Origin: Heliobacterium chlorum
Lineage (GTDB): Bacteria > Bacillota > Desulfitobacteriia > Heliobacteriales > Heliobacteriaceae
NCBI RefSeq assembly: GCF_014502795.1
Contig: NZ_JACVHF010000008.1
Span: forward strand, 82,137-146,136
Reading direction: 5' to 3'
Length of the DNA: 64,000 bases
Shown: piece after piece, positions 26,510 through 35,123 of the stretch
Layout: every line of letters begins with the position of its first letter
Numbering within the stretch: position 1 is the first letter of the stretch
Notes under the pieces: model-generated
Told to the model about the DNA's origin: nothing
The model's database searches: none
Seen by the model: the letters and a program-made list of their open reading frames with translations, nothing else
Translations under genes and position numbers: made by a program

Positions 26510-26746
26510 ATGAATCACTATCTTCCTCTTTCTCACATTCCGATAGGCCGTAAAGCGAGAGTCATCAACCTTGAACTGGAAGGTTTTTCTCGGAGGCGTA
26601 TCCTCGATATGGGACTTGTGCCGGGAACAGAAGTAGAAGTACTTCGCCGAAGTCCCTTAGGTGATCCGACAGCTTATCTCATCCGCGGAACCGTCATCGG
26701 GCTGCGTAAAGATGAAGCCTCCCACATCATCGTCCAGAAACAATAA
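26510..26746 (+). CDS. feoA: Ferrous iron transport protein FeoA
   Basis: 78 aa, SH3-like fold. FeoA is a small cytoplasmic partner of the FeoB channel. Typical elements: PIGRKARVINLELEGFSRRR, ILDMGLVPGTEVEVLRRSPL and a C-terminal GLRKDEASHIIV strand. ATG after AAGGAGGAG. The feoB GTPase gene starts 17 bases downstream. A 230-base divergent gap with the mntR-like gene precedes it. Confidence 0.92.
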   Translation: MNHYLPLSHIPIGRKARVINLELEGFSRRRILDMGLVPGTEVEVLRRSPLGDPTAYLIRGTVIGLRKDEASHIIVQKQ

Positions 26747-26763
26747 AAAGAGGTGTGTGTTCA

Positions 26764-27573
26764 ATGGGAGAGGTGTGCCGTTCTTGCGCTGCTTGCCAAT
26801 TATCGAGTACCGATTCCCTGCGAGTACAATACAACGTAAACAGGGGTTCAGAAGGTGACCTGATCATCGCTTTGGCAGGCAATCCAAACGTGGGAAAAAG
26901 CACCATTTTTAACGCTCTAACCGGACTCCGTCAGCATACAGGCAATTGGCCAGGCAAAACAGTAACACAAGCTCAAGGTACGTACCGGCATCGCGAGCAA
27001 AAATTCGTCCTTGTCGACCTGCCGGGGACTTATTCTCTCCTATCTAACTCAGTCGACGAGGAAGTTGCTCGTGACTTTATCTGCTTTGGTCAACCGGACG
27101 CCACCATCATCGTCGTCGATGCCACTTCTCTAGCCCGTAACTTAAACCTGGTCCTGCAAGTCCTGGAAATCACTCCAAAAGTCGTGTTGTCGGTCAATTT
27201 GATGGACGAAGCCAAAAGTAAAGGCATTCGTGTAGATTTGGATGCTCTATCCCAAAAACTAGGCGTTCCCGTCATCGGCACGACAGCCCGTTCCGGCGCC
27301 GGATTAGATGAATTAAAAGAAAAAGTCTACCAGGTGGCTCTCGGATACCTGGAAACGAATCCGATTTCCGTCACTTATGATCCGGAAGTGGATGAAGTGG
27401 TGCAAAAGTTGCTGCCGAAAGTAAAATCGCTGGTCCAGGGGATTCACCTCAATCCTTACTGGGTAGCCATGCGTTTAATGGATGGTGACGAATCTTTCTT
27501 ACAACGCTTAACTCACTATACCTCTTTGGGAGAAGTCTGGCCTAAGGGAGAGGCTGCACTATGTCCTCGCTGA
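26764..27573 (+). CDS. feoB: FeoB GTPase half (split FeoB, N-terminal gene)
   Basis: 269 aa. G-domain motifs of FeoB: GNPNVGKSTIFNALTG (G1), the T in NWPGKTV (G2), VDLPGTYSL (G3), NLMDEAK (G4) and a GDI-like helical region after. The protein has a Cys-rich N-terminal extension, MGEVCRSCAACQ, before the G domain. It stops at 27573 before any membrane helix; the membrane half is a separate gene overlapping by 13 bases in another frame. ATG at 26764 after AGAGGTG. The split is discussed under findings. Confidence 0.92.
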   Translation: MGEVCRSCAACQLSSTDSLRVQYNVNRGSEGDLIIALAGNPNVGKSTIFNALTGLRQHTGNWPGKTVTQAQGTYRHREQKFVLVDLPGTYSLLSNSVDEEVARDFICFGQPDATIIVVDATSLARNLNLVLQVLEITPKVVLSVNLMDEAKSKGIRVDLDALSQKLGVPVIGTTARSGAGLDELKEKVYQVALGYLETNPISVTYDPEVDEVVQKLLPKVKSLVQGIHLNPYWVAMRLMDGDESFLQRLTHYTSLGEVWPKGEAALCPR

Positions 27574-28946
27574 CACCTTTTCAATCTCTCGCCCAGGAAG
27601 CCCGCCGACAGTCAGGAAGGGTTATCGCTGACCGGATCGTTGAAAATATCTACCGTCAAGCAGAGTTGATTGCACAAGATACCGTCCAAATCGATCCGGA
27701 AAAAGCCCGAAAGTGGGACCGGAGGATCGATGAACTGCTCACCTCTCGCTGGTTCGGTTATCCACTGATGCTCGGCTTGTTGAGCGTCCTCTTTTGGATC
27801 ACCATTGAAGGAGCCAATATCCCCTCCTCCCTCATCGCCGATGGACTTTTTTGGGTCCAGGATCGATTGTCCGCACTGTTCCTTGCCTCCGGCTCTCCCC
27901 TTTGGCTCCAGGGTTTTCTGGTGGAAGGCGTTTACCGCAGCTTAGCTTGGGTCGTATCGGTGATGCTGCCGCCGATGGCCATCTTCTTCCCGCTCTTTAC
28001 GATGCTCGAAGATTTGGGATACCTTCCCCGGGTGGCCTTTAACTTAGATCGTCTCTTCCGGTTAGCTGGTGCCCATGGAAAACAAGCGCTGACGATGAGC
28101 ATGGGCTTCGGTTGTAACGCCGCGGGTGTGGTGGCCTGTCGAATTATCGAATCGCCGCGGGAGAAGCTTATTGCGGCTTTGACCAACAACTTCGTTCCCT
28201 GTAACGGCCGTTTTCCAACACTCATCGCAGTAGCATCCGTTCTCACCGGTGGTTTTCTTGGGGTAACTTGGGGAGCAAGTATGGCAGCACCCATCGTCTC
28301 AGGACTCGTCGTGTTCGGCGTAGCGGTCACCCTCTTCGTCTCCTGGACACTTTCCAAAACCCTACTGAAAGGGCAGCCTTCATCATTTACCCTCGAGATG
28401 CCGCCGCTTCGGAGACCTCAAATCGGCCGTATCATCGTCACCTCGATCTTTGACCGTACTCTCTTCGTACTGTGGCGAGCTGTCGTCGTAGCTGCTCCCG
28501 CCGGCGGCGTCATCTGGCTATTGGCCAACATCTCCACCGGTGAACAGAGTCTGCTGACAACCTTCGCGAATGGCCTGAACCCGCTCGGCGTTGCCCTAGG
28601 CATGGATGGGTATATTCTGCTCGCCTTCATCCTAGGACTGCCCGCCAACGAGATCGTGCTTCCGATCTTGATTATGAGTTATCTAGCCGGAGGAAGACTC
28701 GTTGAGTTAGACAGCATTGAGGAACTGGCCCGGTTGTTCATCGACCACGGTTGGACCTGGTTGACCGCTGTAAACGTGATGCTCTTCTCTCTGCTCCACT
28801 TCCCTTGTGCGACAACACTTCTGACCATGCGTAAAGAAACGGGAACCTGGCGCTGGCCCCTCCTTTCCGTAGTCATGAACACCCTGTTGGCAGGATTCGT
28901 CTGTTTTATCGTGGCTCAAGGAGCCCATTGGCTGAACCTCGTTTAA
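27561..28946 (+). CDS. feoB: FeoB membrane permease half (split FeoB, C-terminal gene)
   Basis: 461 aa. After a soluble start (residues 1-55, continuing the helical linker) come about eight to ten membrane helices with the two Gate domains. The conserved pore sequences GFGCNAAGVVACR and NNFVPCNGRFPT contain the Cys residues of the FeoB channel. A GGAGAGG site seven bases before the ATG at 27561 shows that it is translated on its own. It overlaps the GTPase gene by 13 bases, so the halves are made together and should associate at the membrane to take up Fe(II). Confidence 0.92.
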   Translation: MSSLTPFQSLAQEARRQSGRVIADRIVENIYRQAELIAQDTVQIDPEKARKWDRRIDELLTSRWFGYPLMLGLLSVLFWITIEGANIPSSLIADGLFWVQDRLSALFLASGSPLWLQGFLVEGVYRSLAWVVSVMLPPMAIFFPLFTMLEDLGYLPRVAFNLDRLFRLAGAHGKQALTMSMGFGCNAAGVVACRIIESPREKLIAALTNNFVPCNGRFPTLIAVASVLTGGFLGVTWGASMAAPIVSGLVVFGVAVTLFVSWTLSKTLLKGQPSSFTLEMPPLRRPQIGRIIVTSIFDRTLFVLWRAVVVAAPAGGVIWLLANISTGEQSLLTTFANGLNPLGVALGMDGYILLAFILGLPANEIVLPILIMSYLAGGRLVELDSIEELARLFIDHGWTWLTAVNVMLFSLLHFPCATTLLTMRKETGTWRWPLLSVVMNTLLAGFVCFIVAQGAHWLNLV

Positions 28947-28967
28947 CGAGCATCCAATTCCCCGCGT

Positions 28968-29753
28968 TTAAGGAACCATTTTCTCGGCAATGCGTTTCAG
29001 CACATCGGAAGCAGGTTCTCTGACGATCCAAGCGGCTTTATCATCCAAGGGCGTCGGCGCGGCATTGATGATGAGCAGACGCCCACCGCCCTCGGCAGCC
29101 CAAAGCGGACAGAGATTCGCAGGACCGACGACGAGAGACGACCCAATCACTACGAAGAAGTCGGACCGCCGGCTCCACTCTACTGCCTTCATCCAACTAT
29201 CTTGAGGCAATGACTCGCCGAACAGGACCACATCTGGCCGGAGCATTTTGCCGCACTTGGGACAGCAGCACTCCTCTCCGTGACGATATAACCCCGCCCG
29301 GTATTCAGCCTCCCAGGCTTCTCCTTTCGGCAACAACTGGCGGCTTTCAAAACGGGCGTGACAGTGGACACAGCTTACTGTTCGCAAGGTGCCGTGAAGT
29401 TCGATCACGGACTGAGATCCAGCACGCTGGTGGAGAGCATCGACATTCTGGGTGATGATGGTCTTTACGCGGCCTTGCCGTTCCAGTTCGACCAGACGCT
29501 TATGACCATCGTTAGGTTGAACTTCCCACAAACGGGCGATGCGCCACTGATAAAAGAAGTAGAATTCATCAGGTTCTTTGCGCATGGCCGTGAGGGTCGC
29601 TAGACTCTCGGGCTGTTGTTTCCAGAGCCCCCGGGCTGACCGAAAATCAGGCAACCCCGAAGCGGTGCTCATTCCTGCTCCCGTAAACACTACTGGATTC
29701 TCAGCGTCCCTCCAGGCTTGGACGATTTCATCCAAGCGATCGCTCTCCACCAT
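28968..29753 (-). CDS. NAD-dependent protein deacylase, sirtuin family
   Basis: 261 aa. Uses NAD+ to remove acyl groups from protein lysines. Motifs in order: GAGMSTASGLPDFRS (NAD binding, about 21-35), TQNVDALHQRAG, catalytic His in IELHGTL, a zinc site made of CVHC and CPKC, VVLFGESLP, and VIGSSLVVGPA. The Tyr and Arg that mark class III desuccinylases are not evident, so deacetylase is the safer call. ATG after GGAGAGAC. Convergent with feoB, 21 bases apart and without a visible terminator between. Confidence 0.92.
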   Translation of the reverse strand: MVESDRLDEIVQAWRDAENPVVFTGAGMSTASGLPDFRSARGLWKQQPESLATLTAMRKEPDEFYFFYQWRIARLWEVQPNDGHKRLVELERQGRVKTIITQNVDALHQRAGSQSVIELHGTLRTVSCVHCHARFESRQLLPKGEAWEAEYRAGLYRHGEECCCPKCGKMLRPDVVLFGESLPQDSWMKAVEWSRRSDFFVVIGSSLVVGPANLCPLWAAEGGGRLLIINAAPTPLDDKAAWIVREPASDVLKRIAEKMVP

Positions 29754-29861
29754 CGGTGTCTCTCCTTCTCACTTCATCGCTTTCTTTTAGCAACAAAAAC
29801 TCCTCGTTCAGAAGCTTTTCCCATCAGAAGAGTACTTCATGAAAGGCCCCTTAAAGTTCGA

Positions 29862-29901
29862 TGAAAAAGGCCCTTTCCCTAATATTAAGGAAAAAGGCCC
29901 G
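29862..29901 (-). terminator. Terminator of the acyl-CoA synthetase gene
   Basis: On the minus strand GGCCTTTTTCC (29899-29889) pairs with GGGAAAGGGCC (29879-29869), allowing two G-T pairs, followed by TTTTTC. Confidence 0.7.
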
Positions 29902-29946
29902 AGAAAAATGTCGAAACTTGCGAAAACATATCAACAATGCAATAGG

Positions 29947-31623
29947 TTATGCCGTCTCTATATTGGCCGCGTCCTCCAATCCGAGCTCACGGATATAGGT
30001 CTCTTGCAGCTTAAACTTCTGAATCTTCCCAGAAGCGGTCATCGGAAAACTATCAACAAATCGGAAATACTTTGGAATCTTGTAGCGAGCGATTTTTCCT
30101 CGGCAGTACGTGCGGAGTTCCTCTTCGCTCACTGTCTCGTTTTCTTTCACGATGACGCAGGCCAAAGCTTCTTCCCCATACTTGGGGTCAGGCACACCGA
30201 TGATTTGTACGTCTTTCACTTTCGGATGGGTGTAGAGGAATTCCTCCACTTCGCGGGGGTAGATGTTTTCTCCGCCCCGGATGATCATATCTTTTGCCCG
30301 GCCTGTGATGCGGCAATAGCCTTCCTCGTCCATCGTTGCCAAGTCTCCCGTGTGGAGCCAGCCTTCGTCGTCGATGGCTGCAGCCGTAGCTTCGTCGTTT
30401 TTATAATACCCCTTCATGACGCCAAAGCCTCGGGCCCATAGTTCGCCTTGTACTCCCCGGGGGACTTCCAGACCTGTATCGGGTTGGACGATTTTCACCT
30501 CTACATGGGGAAGTTTCCGGCCCACCGTACAAACCCGTCGCTCCAAACTATCTTCCGGGGTCGTCTGAGTAAGCACCGGTGAGGACTCTGTCTGTCCATA
30601 AGCGATAGTAATTTCCCGGATGCCCATTCGGTTGACTACTTTCCGCATGACTTCGATAGGACAAGGTGAGCCTGCCATGATGCCCGTACGCAGCGATGAG
30701 AGATTATACTTCTCAAAGTCGGGATGATCCAGTTCGGCGATGAACATGGTTGGAACCCCATAGAGAGCGGTGCATTTTTCTCGCTCGATCGCCTCTAAAA
30801 CAGCCTGAGCCGAAAAGTATTCTAAAGGAACCATCGTCGCCCCCTTGGTGACGCAGGCGAGCGTGCTCATCACGCAGCCAAAGCAGTGAAAGAGGGGGAC
30901 CGGGAAGCAGAGTCGGTCATCAGCGGTCCAGCGCTGGCAATCAGAGACCATGTTCGCGTTATTGATAATGTTGTAATGGGTAAGCATGACCCCTTTGGGA
31001 AAGCCTGTCGTGCCCGAGGTATACTGCATGTTGATGACGTCATCATAATGCAGGGATCGCTGTCGATCATCCAAAGCCTCATCAGAGATACTCCCGCCCA
31101 TGTCCAGCAGGTCTTGCCAACTAAACATACCGGGATGTTTTTCCTCGGGATTACGACCGATGAAGATGACGTTTTTTAATTTGGGCATCCAGGAACAGTG
31201 AAATTTCCCCGGTTCAGCCTCTTTTAACCCCGGGAACAATTCATATACGGTTTCAACAAAGTTATTCTCCCGAAAGCCTTCGATCAGCAAGAGGGTCGTC
31301 GAATCAGATTGGCGCAGCAAGTATTCCAATTCAAAGGACCGGTAGTTCGTGTTGACGGTGACCAAAACCGCCCCCATTTTGGCGCTGCCAAACTGCGTTT
31401 CGATCCATTCAGGGTAGTTTGTGGCCCAGATCGCGATATGTTCACCTTTATCAATCCCTAAAGCCATGAGACCCTTGGCGACCTGGTTCGTTTTCTCCCG
31501 AAGCTGGCTATAGCTCAGCCGAAGATTGCGGTAATCGGTATACACAAGGGCGTCTTTGTTGGGGTAACGATCGGCCTTCTCATCCAACAGGTCCCCGATG
31601 GTGATCTTCAACAATTCCGTCAA
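29947..31623 (-). CDS. Acyl-CoA synthetase (AMP-forming), ACSF2/YngI-like
   Basis: 558 aa. Activates a carboxylic acid to its CoA thioester through an acyl-adenylate. ANL-superfamily motifs: P-loop [11 protein letters not shown] (about 190-200), YGQTE (A5), [21 protein letters not shown] (A7-A8) and the catalytic Lys in TASGKIQKF near the C-terminus. The nearest subgroup by eye is ACSF2/YngI medium- or branched-chain enzymes. TTG start nine bases after AAGGAG. It is a single gene behind a leucine-type T-box, which suggests isovalerate or another leucine-related acid as substrate; that is inference. Confidence 0.9.
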   Translation of the reverse strand: MTELLKITIGDLLDEKADRYPNKDALVYTDYRNLRLSYSQLREKTNQVAKGLMALGIDKGEHIAIWATNYPEWIETQFGSAKMGAVLVTVNTNYRSFELEYLLRQSDSTTLLLIEGFRENNFVETVYELFPGLKEAEPGKFHCSWMPKLKNVIFIGRNPEEKHPGMFSWQDLLDMGGSISDEALDDRQRSLHYDDVINMQYTSGTTGFPKGVMLTHYNIINNANMVSDCQRWTADDRLCFPVPLFHCFGCVMSTLACVTKGATMVPLEYFSAQAVLEAIEREKCTALYGVPTMFIAELDHPDFEKYNLSSLRTGIMAGSPCPIEVMRKVVNRMGIREITIAYGQTESSPVLTQTTPEDSLERRVCTVGRKLPHVEVKIVQPDTGLEVPRGVQGELWARGFGVMKGYYKNDEATAAAIDDEGWLHTGDLATMDEEGYCRITGRAKDMIIRGGENIYPREVEEFLYTHPKVKDVQIIGVPDPKYGEEALACVIVKENETVSEEELRTYCRGKIARYKIPKYFRFVDSFPMTASGKIQKFKLQETYIRELGLEDAANIETA

Positions 31624-31654
31624 GGGTCTTCACTCCTTCATCCGACCATAGCGT

Positions 31655-31959
31655 ACTTAAACAAAAAACCCCCTACGCCTCATCGAAATGAGACGAAGGG
31701 GGTTGCCTCCGTGGTACCACTCAAATTAACGGCACAGTTATGCCGTTCACTCCATAGGATACGGGAACTAGGTTTGTTCCGATATCCCCTTCCTTGTAAC
31801 GGTGGAAGTCTCCGTCCGAGCCTACTGTCGTCACACGAGTTCGGTCGGCAACTCAAGGGAGAGTTCAGTTTCTGCATCGATCGCTTCGCACCATCCAGCG
31901 ATTCTCTGAGTCCAGCAAGAATACTTACTATTCCCTATCATCGTTATTTTCACATATTA
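31655..31959 (-). promoter_or_regulatory. T-box riboswitch, leucine (CTC) specifier, with terminator
   Basis: Minus-strand leader of the acyl-CoA synthetase gene. Stem I elements are AGTA (31930 region), AGAGAATCGCTGGATGGTG and the 3' strand GAACTCTCCCTTGAG. By position against the well-known glyQS leader (specifier, three bases, CTTGAG) the specifier is CTC at 31863-31861, a Leu codon. The T-box core GTGGTACCACGG (about 31720-31709) presents TGGT, which pairs with an A-CCA tRNA end; tRNA-Leu has discriminator A. The terminator AACCCCCTTCGTCTC...GGGGGTTTTTT follows (31705-31660). Antitermination would occur when uncharged tRNA-Leu is present. Confidence 0.88.
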
Positions 31960-31965
31960 TTGAAT

Positions 31966-31994
31966 ATACTAGCAACCGTAAAAGGGAATGTCAA
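31966..31994 (-). promoter_or_regulatory. Promoter of the T-box/acyl-CoA synthetase transcript
   Basis: TTGACA (31994-31989), 17-base spacer, TAGTAT (31971-31966) on the minus strand, just upstream of the T-box stem I. Confidence 0.65.
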
Positions 31995-32134
31995 TCCATG
32001 AAATCACAGGAAATCAGAAATTCTCAATCGCTTGCAGTGGTTAGACTTTCATTCAACAATAGTTTCTCAAATATGTATAATCTAAACCCTGTGACTTGTC
32101 AAGAAGGTTTTTCGGAAGAATTGATCACTTAAGC

Positions 32135-32440
32135 TCAGAACTTCCGGGTACCGGAACCTACCCAATGCAACCACAACCCGATGACGAGCAGATAACCGAA
32201 GAAATAGGCCATCCCGTAGCGATCAGGAATCCACAATCCCGCCACAGCAATGATCAACGAAGCAGCGCTCATGGTGAGAAAATGCAGCCCCACCCAACGA
32301 GCAAGTCCTGCCCGATCCTTAGCCTCAGCAGAACCGGCGATCCACTCAAGTTTCCCCTTCCACCAGATGACGTGCCCCCAGGCAAAGAAGAAGGCCATAT
32401 TCAACAGTGGGAGGAGGATATTGACCTTTATCGCTGCCAC
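32135..32440 (-). CDS. Small membrane protein, 101 aa
   Basis: Three hydrophobic helices (about 8-26, 48-66 and 74-92) separated by a charged loop (AGSAEAKDRAGLARW). GTG start behind a run of seven G residues. It resembles small DUF3784-like membrane proteins in layout, but I cannot confirm the family. It lies between metX and the T-box region as a single gene. Function unknown. Confidence 0.65.
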   Translation of the reverse strand: MAAIKVNILLPLLNMAFFFAWGHVIWWKGKLEWIAGSAEAKDRAGLARWVGLHFLTMSAASLIIAVAGLWIPDRYGMAYFFGYLLVIGLWLHWVGSGTRKF

Positions 32441-32518
32441 CCCCCCAGTACGATTTATCTTCTTTTAAATAGAATATTATCCGAACCTCGTAGATAGTAC
32501 GATATTTGGAAAAAATTT

Positions 32519-32552
32519 ACGAAAAAATGACGCCCCAAATGGGGCGTCATTT
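32519..32552 (-). terminator. Terminator of metX
   Basis: AAATGACGCCCC pairs perfectly with GGGGCGTCATTT around a loop of AAAT, followed on the minus strand by TTTTTTC. It lies 56 bases after the metX stop. Confidence 0.88.
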
Positions 32553-32607
32553 CCCAATACTATTTACCAACCCGGGGCGTCTGTTCGAGCCTAGAAAAAT
32601 CGATAAG

Positions 32608-33783
32608 TTATAGTCCTCTACTTTGCGCCAGCTCCTGAACAAAGGATGCCACAACGGGACGCATCTTTTCAAATTCAATCAAGAAGGCATCATGACCGTG
32701 AGGGCTTTTCAACTCCCAGTATTCCACTTGACCCTTTGCTTTTTTCATGATTTCAGCCATCTCTACCATGTACAGAGGGGGATATAGCCAATCCGAGTCT
32801 ACTCCGATGAAGTAGGTTTGGGCTTGGATCGATGCTAACGCCGCTTCATAACCGCCATGACCTCGGCCGATATCGTGAAGATCCATCGCCTTACATAAGA
32901 GGATAAAGGTGTTTGCGTCAAAGCGCTCAACTAGCTTTTCTCCTTGATAATGGAGATAGCTTTCAATCTCAAAGCGGTTTTCAAAGTTATAGTAAGCTTC
33001 CGGGTAGTGGTTCGTCATGCGCCGCCCAAATCGGGCCGTGAACAATTCATCACTCCGATAGGTGACCATACCCAGCATACGGGCAATGCTGAGACCTGCC
33101 GCCGGTCCGGTTCCTGGGTAGTAGTCACCCCGGTTCCAGGCAGGATCGAGCATGATCGTCTGGCGCATAATCTCGTTAAAGGCAATGTTCTGGGCGGTCA
33201 TACGTCCTGATGTAGCGATCGGCATGAGTCCGTCCATCATCTCCGGAAATGTTACGCCCCATTCCAAGACCTGCATCCCGCCCATCGATCCACCCGCGAC
33301 CAGTAGGAGATGATCGATACCCAAATGGCTTATCAATTCACGTTGCACCCGGACCATGTCCCTGATGGTGTAGACGGGAAAATCCATTCCAAAAGGCTTT
33401 CCCGTAGCAGGATTAATGCTAGTCGGACCCGTTGTTCCCCGGCAGCCGCCCAATACGTTAGAACAGATCATATAAAATCGGTTTGTATCAAAGGGCTTCC
33501 CAGGACCGATGAGTTCATCCCACCAGCCGGGAGCTTTGTCGGCGGGATCGTTTTTCCCCGCCGCGTGGTGATCCATCGTCAACGCATGGACGATGAGGAT
33601 CGCGTTGGAACGGTCAGCGTTTAATGTGCCATAAGTTTCATAGACGATATCGATCGGCCCAAGCCGCTGTCCCGATTCCAGCAAAAACTCGTTAGGGGGT
33701 TGCCCTAAAGTAAAGATCTGGGGCCGGGTGATCACTTCTCCCTGTGTTCCGGTCCCTGGGCTATATGGCGACTTGTTACTCAT
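32608..33783 (-). CDS. metXA: Homoserine O-acetyltransferase MetX
   Basis: 391 aa. Acetylates homoserine in the methionine pathway (alpha/beta hydrolase fold). Visible: IVYETYGTLNADRSNAIL, HALTMDHHAAG, the nucleophile elbow GGSMGGMQVLEWG (Ser near 157), the acid in GVDSDWLYP and catalytic His in SPHGHDAFL. Some enzymes of this family use succinyl-CoA; the acyl donor cannot be settled by eye. A SAM-I riboswitch controls it and a terminator ends it, so it is a one-gene unit. Confidence 0.94.
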   Translation of the reverse strand: MSNKSPYSPGTGTQGEVITRPQIFTLGQPPNEFLLESGQRLGPIDIVYETYGTLNADRSNAILIVHALTMDHHAAGKNDPADKAPGWWDELIGPGKPFDTNRFYMICSNVLGGCRGTTGPTSINPATGKPFGMDFPVYTIRDMVRVQRELISHLGIDHLLLVAGGSMGGMQVLEWGVTFPEMMDGLMPIATSGRMTAQNIAFNEIMRQTIMLDPAWNRGDYYPGTGPAAGLSIARMLGMVTYRSDELFTARFGRRMTNHYPEAYYNFENRFEIESYLHYQGEKLVERFDANTFILLCKAMDLHDIGRGHGGYEAALASIQAQTYFIGVDSDWLYPPLYMVEMAEIMKKAKGQVEYWELKSPHGHDAFLIEFEKMRPVVASFVQELAQSRGL

Positions 33784-33824
33784 TCTTCAACCGCCTTTTC
33801 ATCAACCTTGCTTATCCATTAAAA

Positions 33825-33990
33825 CAAAAAAACCTCTGCACAGACGCAGGGGTACTTTCTTTCCGCCTCTCATCTGCCAGGACAAAACGTCCTGAAGGAA
33901 TTGGCACCATGTCTCCTGTCCTTGTCGACGAGAAGACGGGTTGCCGGGTTTCATCGGGCCCTTTCCCTCCACCTCTCTGGATGAGCATAT
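33825..33990 (-). promoter_or_regulatory. SAM-I (S-box) riboswitch with terminator, upstream of metX
   Basis: On the minus strand the conserved S-box parts appear in order: CTCATCCAGAGAGGTGGAGGG, then GGCCCGATGAAACCCGGCAACC, GGTGCCAATTCC, and GGCAGATGAGAGG. A terminator follows, stem CCTCTGCACAGACGCAGGGG with T-run (33854-33825), ending 42 bases before metX. High SAM should favour the terminator and lower methionine synthesis. Confidence 0.95.
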
Positions 33991-34331
33991 TTTGTTGTGG
34001 TCAGCATTGTGGTCAAATACATGCTAAAGCTATGCGTTATATTTTACATCAATTTTTGCACCCTGCAAGATATTTTTTGAGAGTCTTTACCGGCTCTCCT
34101 CTTTTTTTACCTTTTCGTAACCTGCCTCAGTCTCTTAGACAAAGGCCGAGCAACGATTACTCATGATTGAGTAATCTCCTCCAGCACTGCAGGCGGGATA
34201 TGGTACGGTTGCGACTATAGATATCAAGCCATCCTATACTGCATATACTTGAAAATGCCCCCTGTTAAGAAAATATGAAACCCAACCTTGGACAGGTTGG
34301 GGACAAGTGAATTTTTAAGGAGATGATGTCC
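33991..34331. other. Gene-free stretch between the SAM riboswitch and the zinc-ribbon gene
   Basis: About 340 bases without a convincing gene. It should hold the metX promoter (minus strand) and that of the zinc-ribbon gene (plus strand), neither of which is clear. It contains a perfect inverted repeat at 34155-34176 (GATTACTCA-TGAT-TGAGTAATC), a hairpin followed by a T-run on the plus strand at 34078-34107, and a stem-loop CCCAACCTTGGACAGGTTGGG at 34273-34293 just ahead of the zinc-ribbon gene. Confidence 0.5.
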
Positions 34332-34682
34332 ATGGTATTAAAAGGACTAACTACCTGTAAGGTCTGTCACCAAGACGTTGCTGCGAAGGAGAAAACCTGC
34401 CCCCGTTGCGGAACTACTCTTCGTTGGAGATGGGTCAAAAAGATAGTCATTGGTATCGGTGGGTTCTTAGTCTTCATTATGTGTACCGGTGTCTTTGGTG
34501 ACAGCATGGAAAAATCGATCTCCAACATTCATTCGACTAGATTATCCTCATCAACTCCGACTGTCGAATTCATCGGTAACCCTCGAGAAGAAGCAAGCAG
34601 AGTGGATAGCGGCGATTTATTATCTGTAATGTACGTATGGAGAAACCTAGGCATTTCGAAGGCAAAATCGGATATCTTCTAA
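34332..34682 (+). CDS. Zinc-ribbon membrane protein, 116 aa
   Basis: The N-terminus has a zinc ribbon, CKVCHQDVAAKEKTCPRC (C-x2-C-x10-C-x2-C), then a basic stretch and one membrane helix (about 34-54), then a short polar outer part. Start at 34332 with AAGGAG nine bases upstream; two upstream in-frame ATGs sit too close to that site. The short, unstructured C-terminal part may mean that it is a trimmed member of a larger zinc-ribbon/lipoprotein-like family. Followed by a terminator. Function unknown. Confidence 0.65.
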   Translation: MVLKGLTTCKVCHQDVAAKEKTCPRCGTTLRWRWVKKIVIGIGGFLVFIMCTGVFGDSMEKSISNIHSTRLSSSTPTVEFIGNPREEASRVDSGDLLSVMYVWRNLGISKAKSDIF

Positions 34683-34730
34683 GGTTCTGGAAAACAGGGG
34701 ATCCGCTCATGAACATATCCCGTACTAGGC

Positions 34731-34768
34731 CAAACCCCCGTCCTCACTCCGAGGAACGGGGGTTTTCT
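34731..34768 (+). terminator. Terminator after the zinc-ribbon gene
   Basis: AACCCCCGT (34733-34741) pairs with ACGGGGGTT (34756-34764), followed by TTCTG on the plus strand. The end of the convergent small gene runs into its 3' side. Confidence 0.7.
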
Positions 34769-34995
34769 GTAAACAAAACACCAACGCTCTCCAATTCAGA
34801 TTCTATCTCCATCATACGCCAGAAGGATCTACGATATTCTTTTTCAAACACCTCACTTGACGGTTCCTCCTCTGTCCAAATCGTCAAATAGGCTAACCGG
34901 TATAGAGTCGAATAATATTGGTTCTTTCGCAGTTCTAACTGTTCTTTAAAAATGTCTTCGGGACCGTTCTTCAACTCAATTAGTTTCGGTTCCAT
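34744..34995 (-). CDS. Hypothetical protein, 83 aa
   Basis: Start at 34995 with GGAGG seven bases upstream and a promoter about 65 bases upstream. The frame stays open upstream to a TTG at 35139, but that codon lies inside the terminator of the preceding gene, so the short form is preferred. The product is acidic and helical (MEPKLIELKNGPEDIFKEQL), soluble, with no recognised family. It neighbours another small helical gene of similar character. Confidence 0.6.
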   Translation of the reverse strand: MEPKLIELKNGPEDIFKEQLELRKNQYYSTLYRLAYLTIWTEEEPSSEVFEKEYRRSFWRMMEIESELESVGVLFTENPRSSE

Positions 34996-35058
34996 CGGAA
35001 GACCTCCAGCTAAAGAGCTTACGTACTTTCGGTCCCATTCTATCCAATAAAATACTAG

Positions 35059-35087
35059 GGTATAAGTCCCAAATAGTTGTTTTGCAA
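35059..35087 (-). promoter_or_regulatory. Promoter of the 83-aa gene
   Basis: TTGCAA (35087-35082), 17-base spacer, TATACC (35064-35059) on the minus strand. Confidence 0.5.
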
Positions 35088-35123
35088 TTCGGACAAGTAC
35101 ATCTCCCGGAAATGGATTTAAAG

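Noticed and set aside
26755..28946. FeoB as a frameshifted pseudogene
   Set aside because: The second half has its own well-placed ribosome site and start codon, and both halves are otherwise complete, so fission is the better reading.
29839..30441. Plus-strand open frame of 200 codons starting near the end of the acyl-CoA synthetase gene
   Set aside because: Most of it is antisense to the conserved C-terminal domain of the synthetase; its start overlaps that gene's terminator.
34078..34107. Hairpin with T-run on the plus strand
   Set aside because: No plus-strand gene ends upstream of it, so calling it a terminator is not supported.
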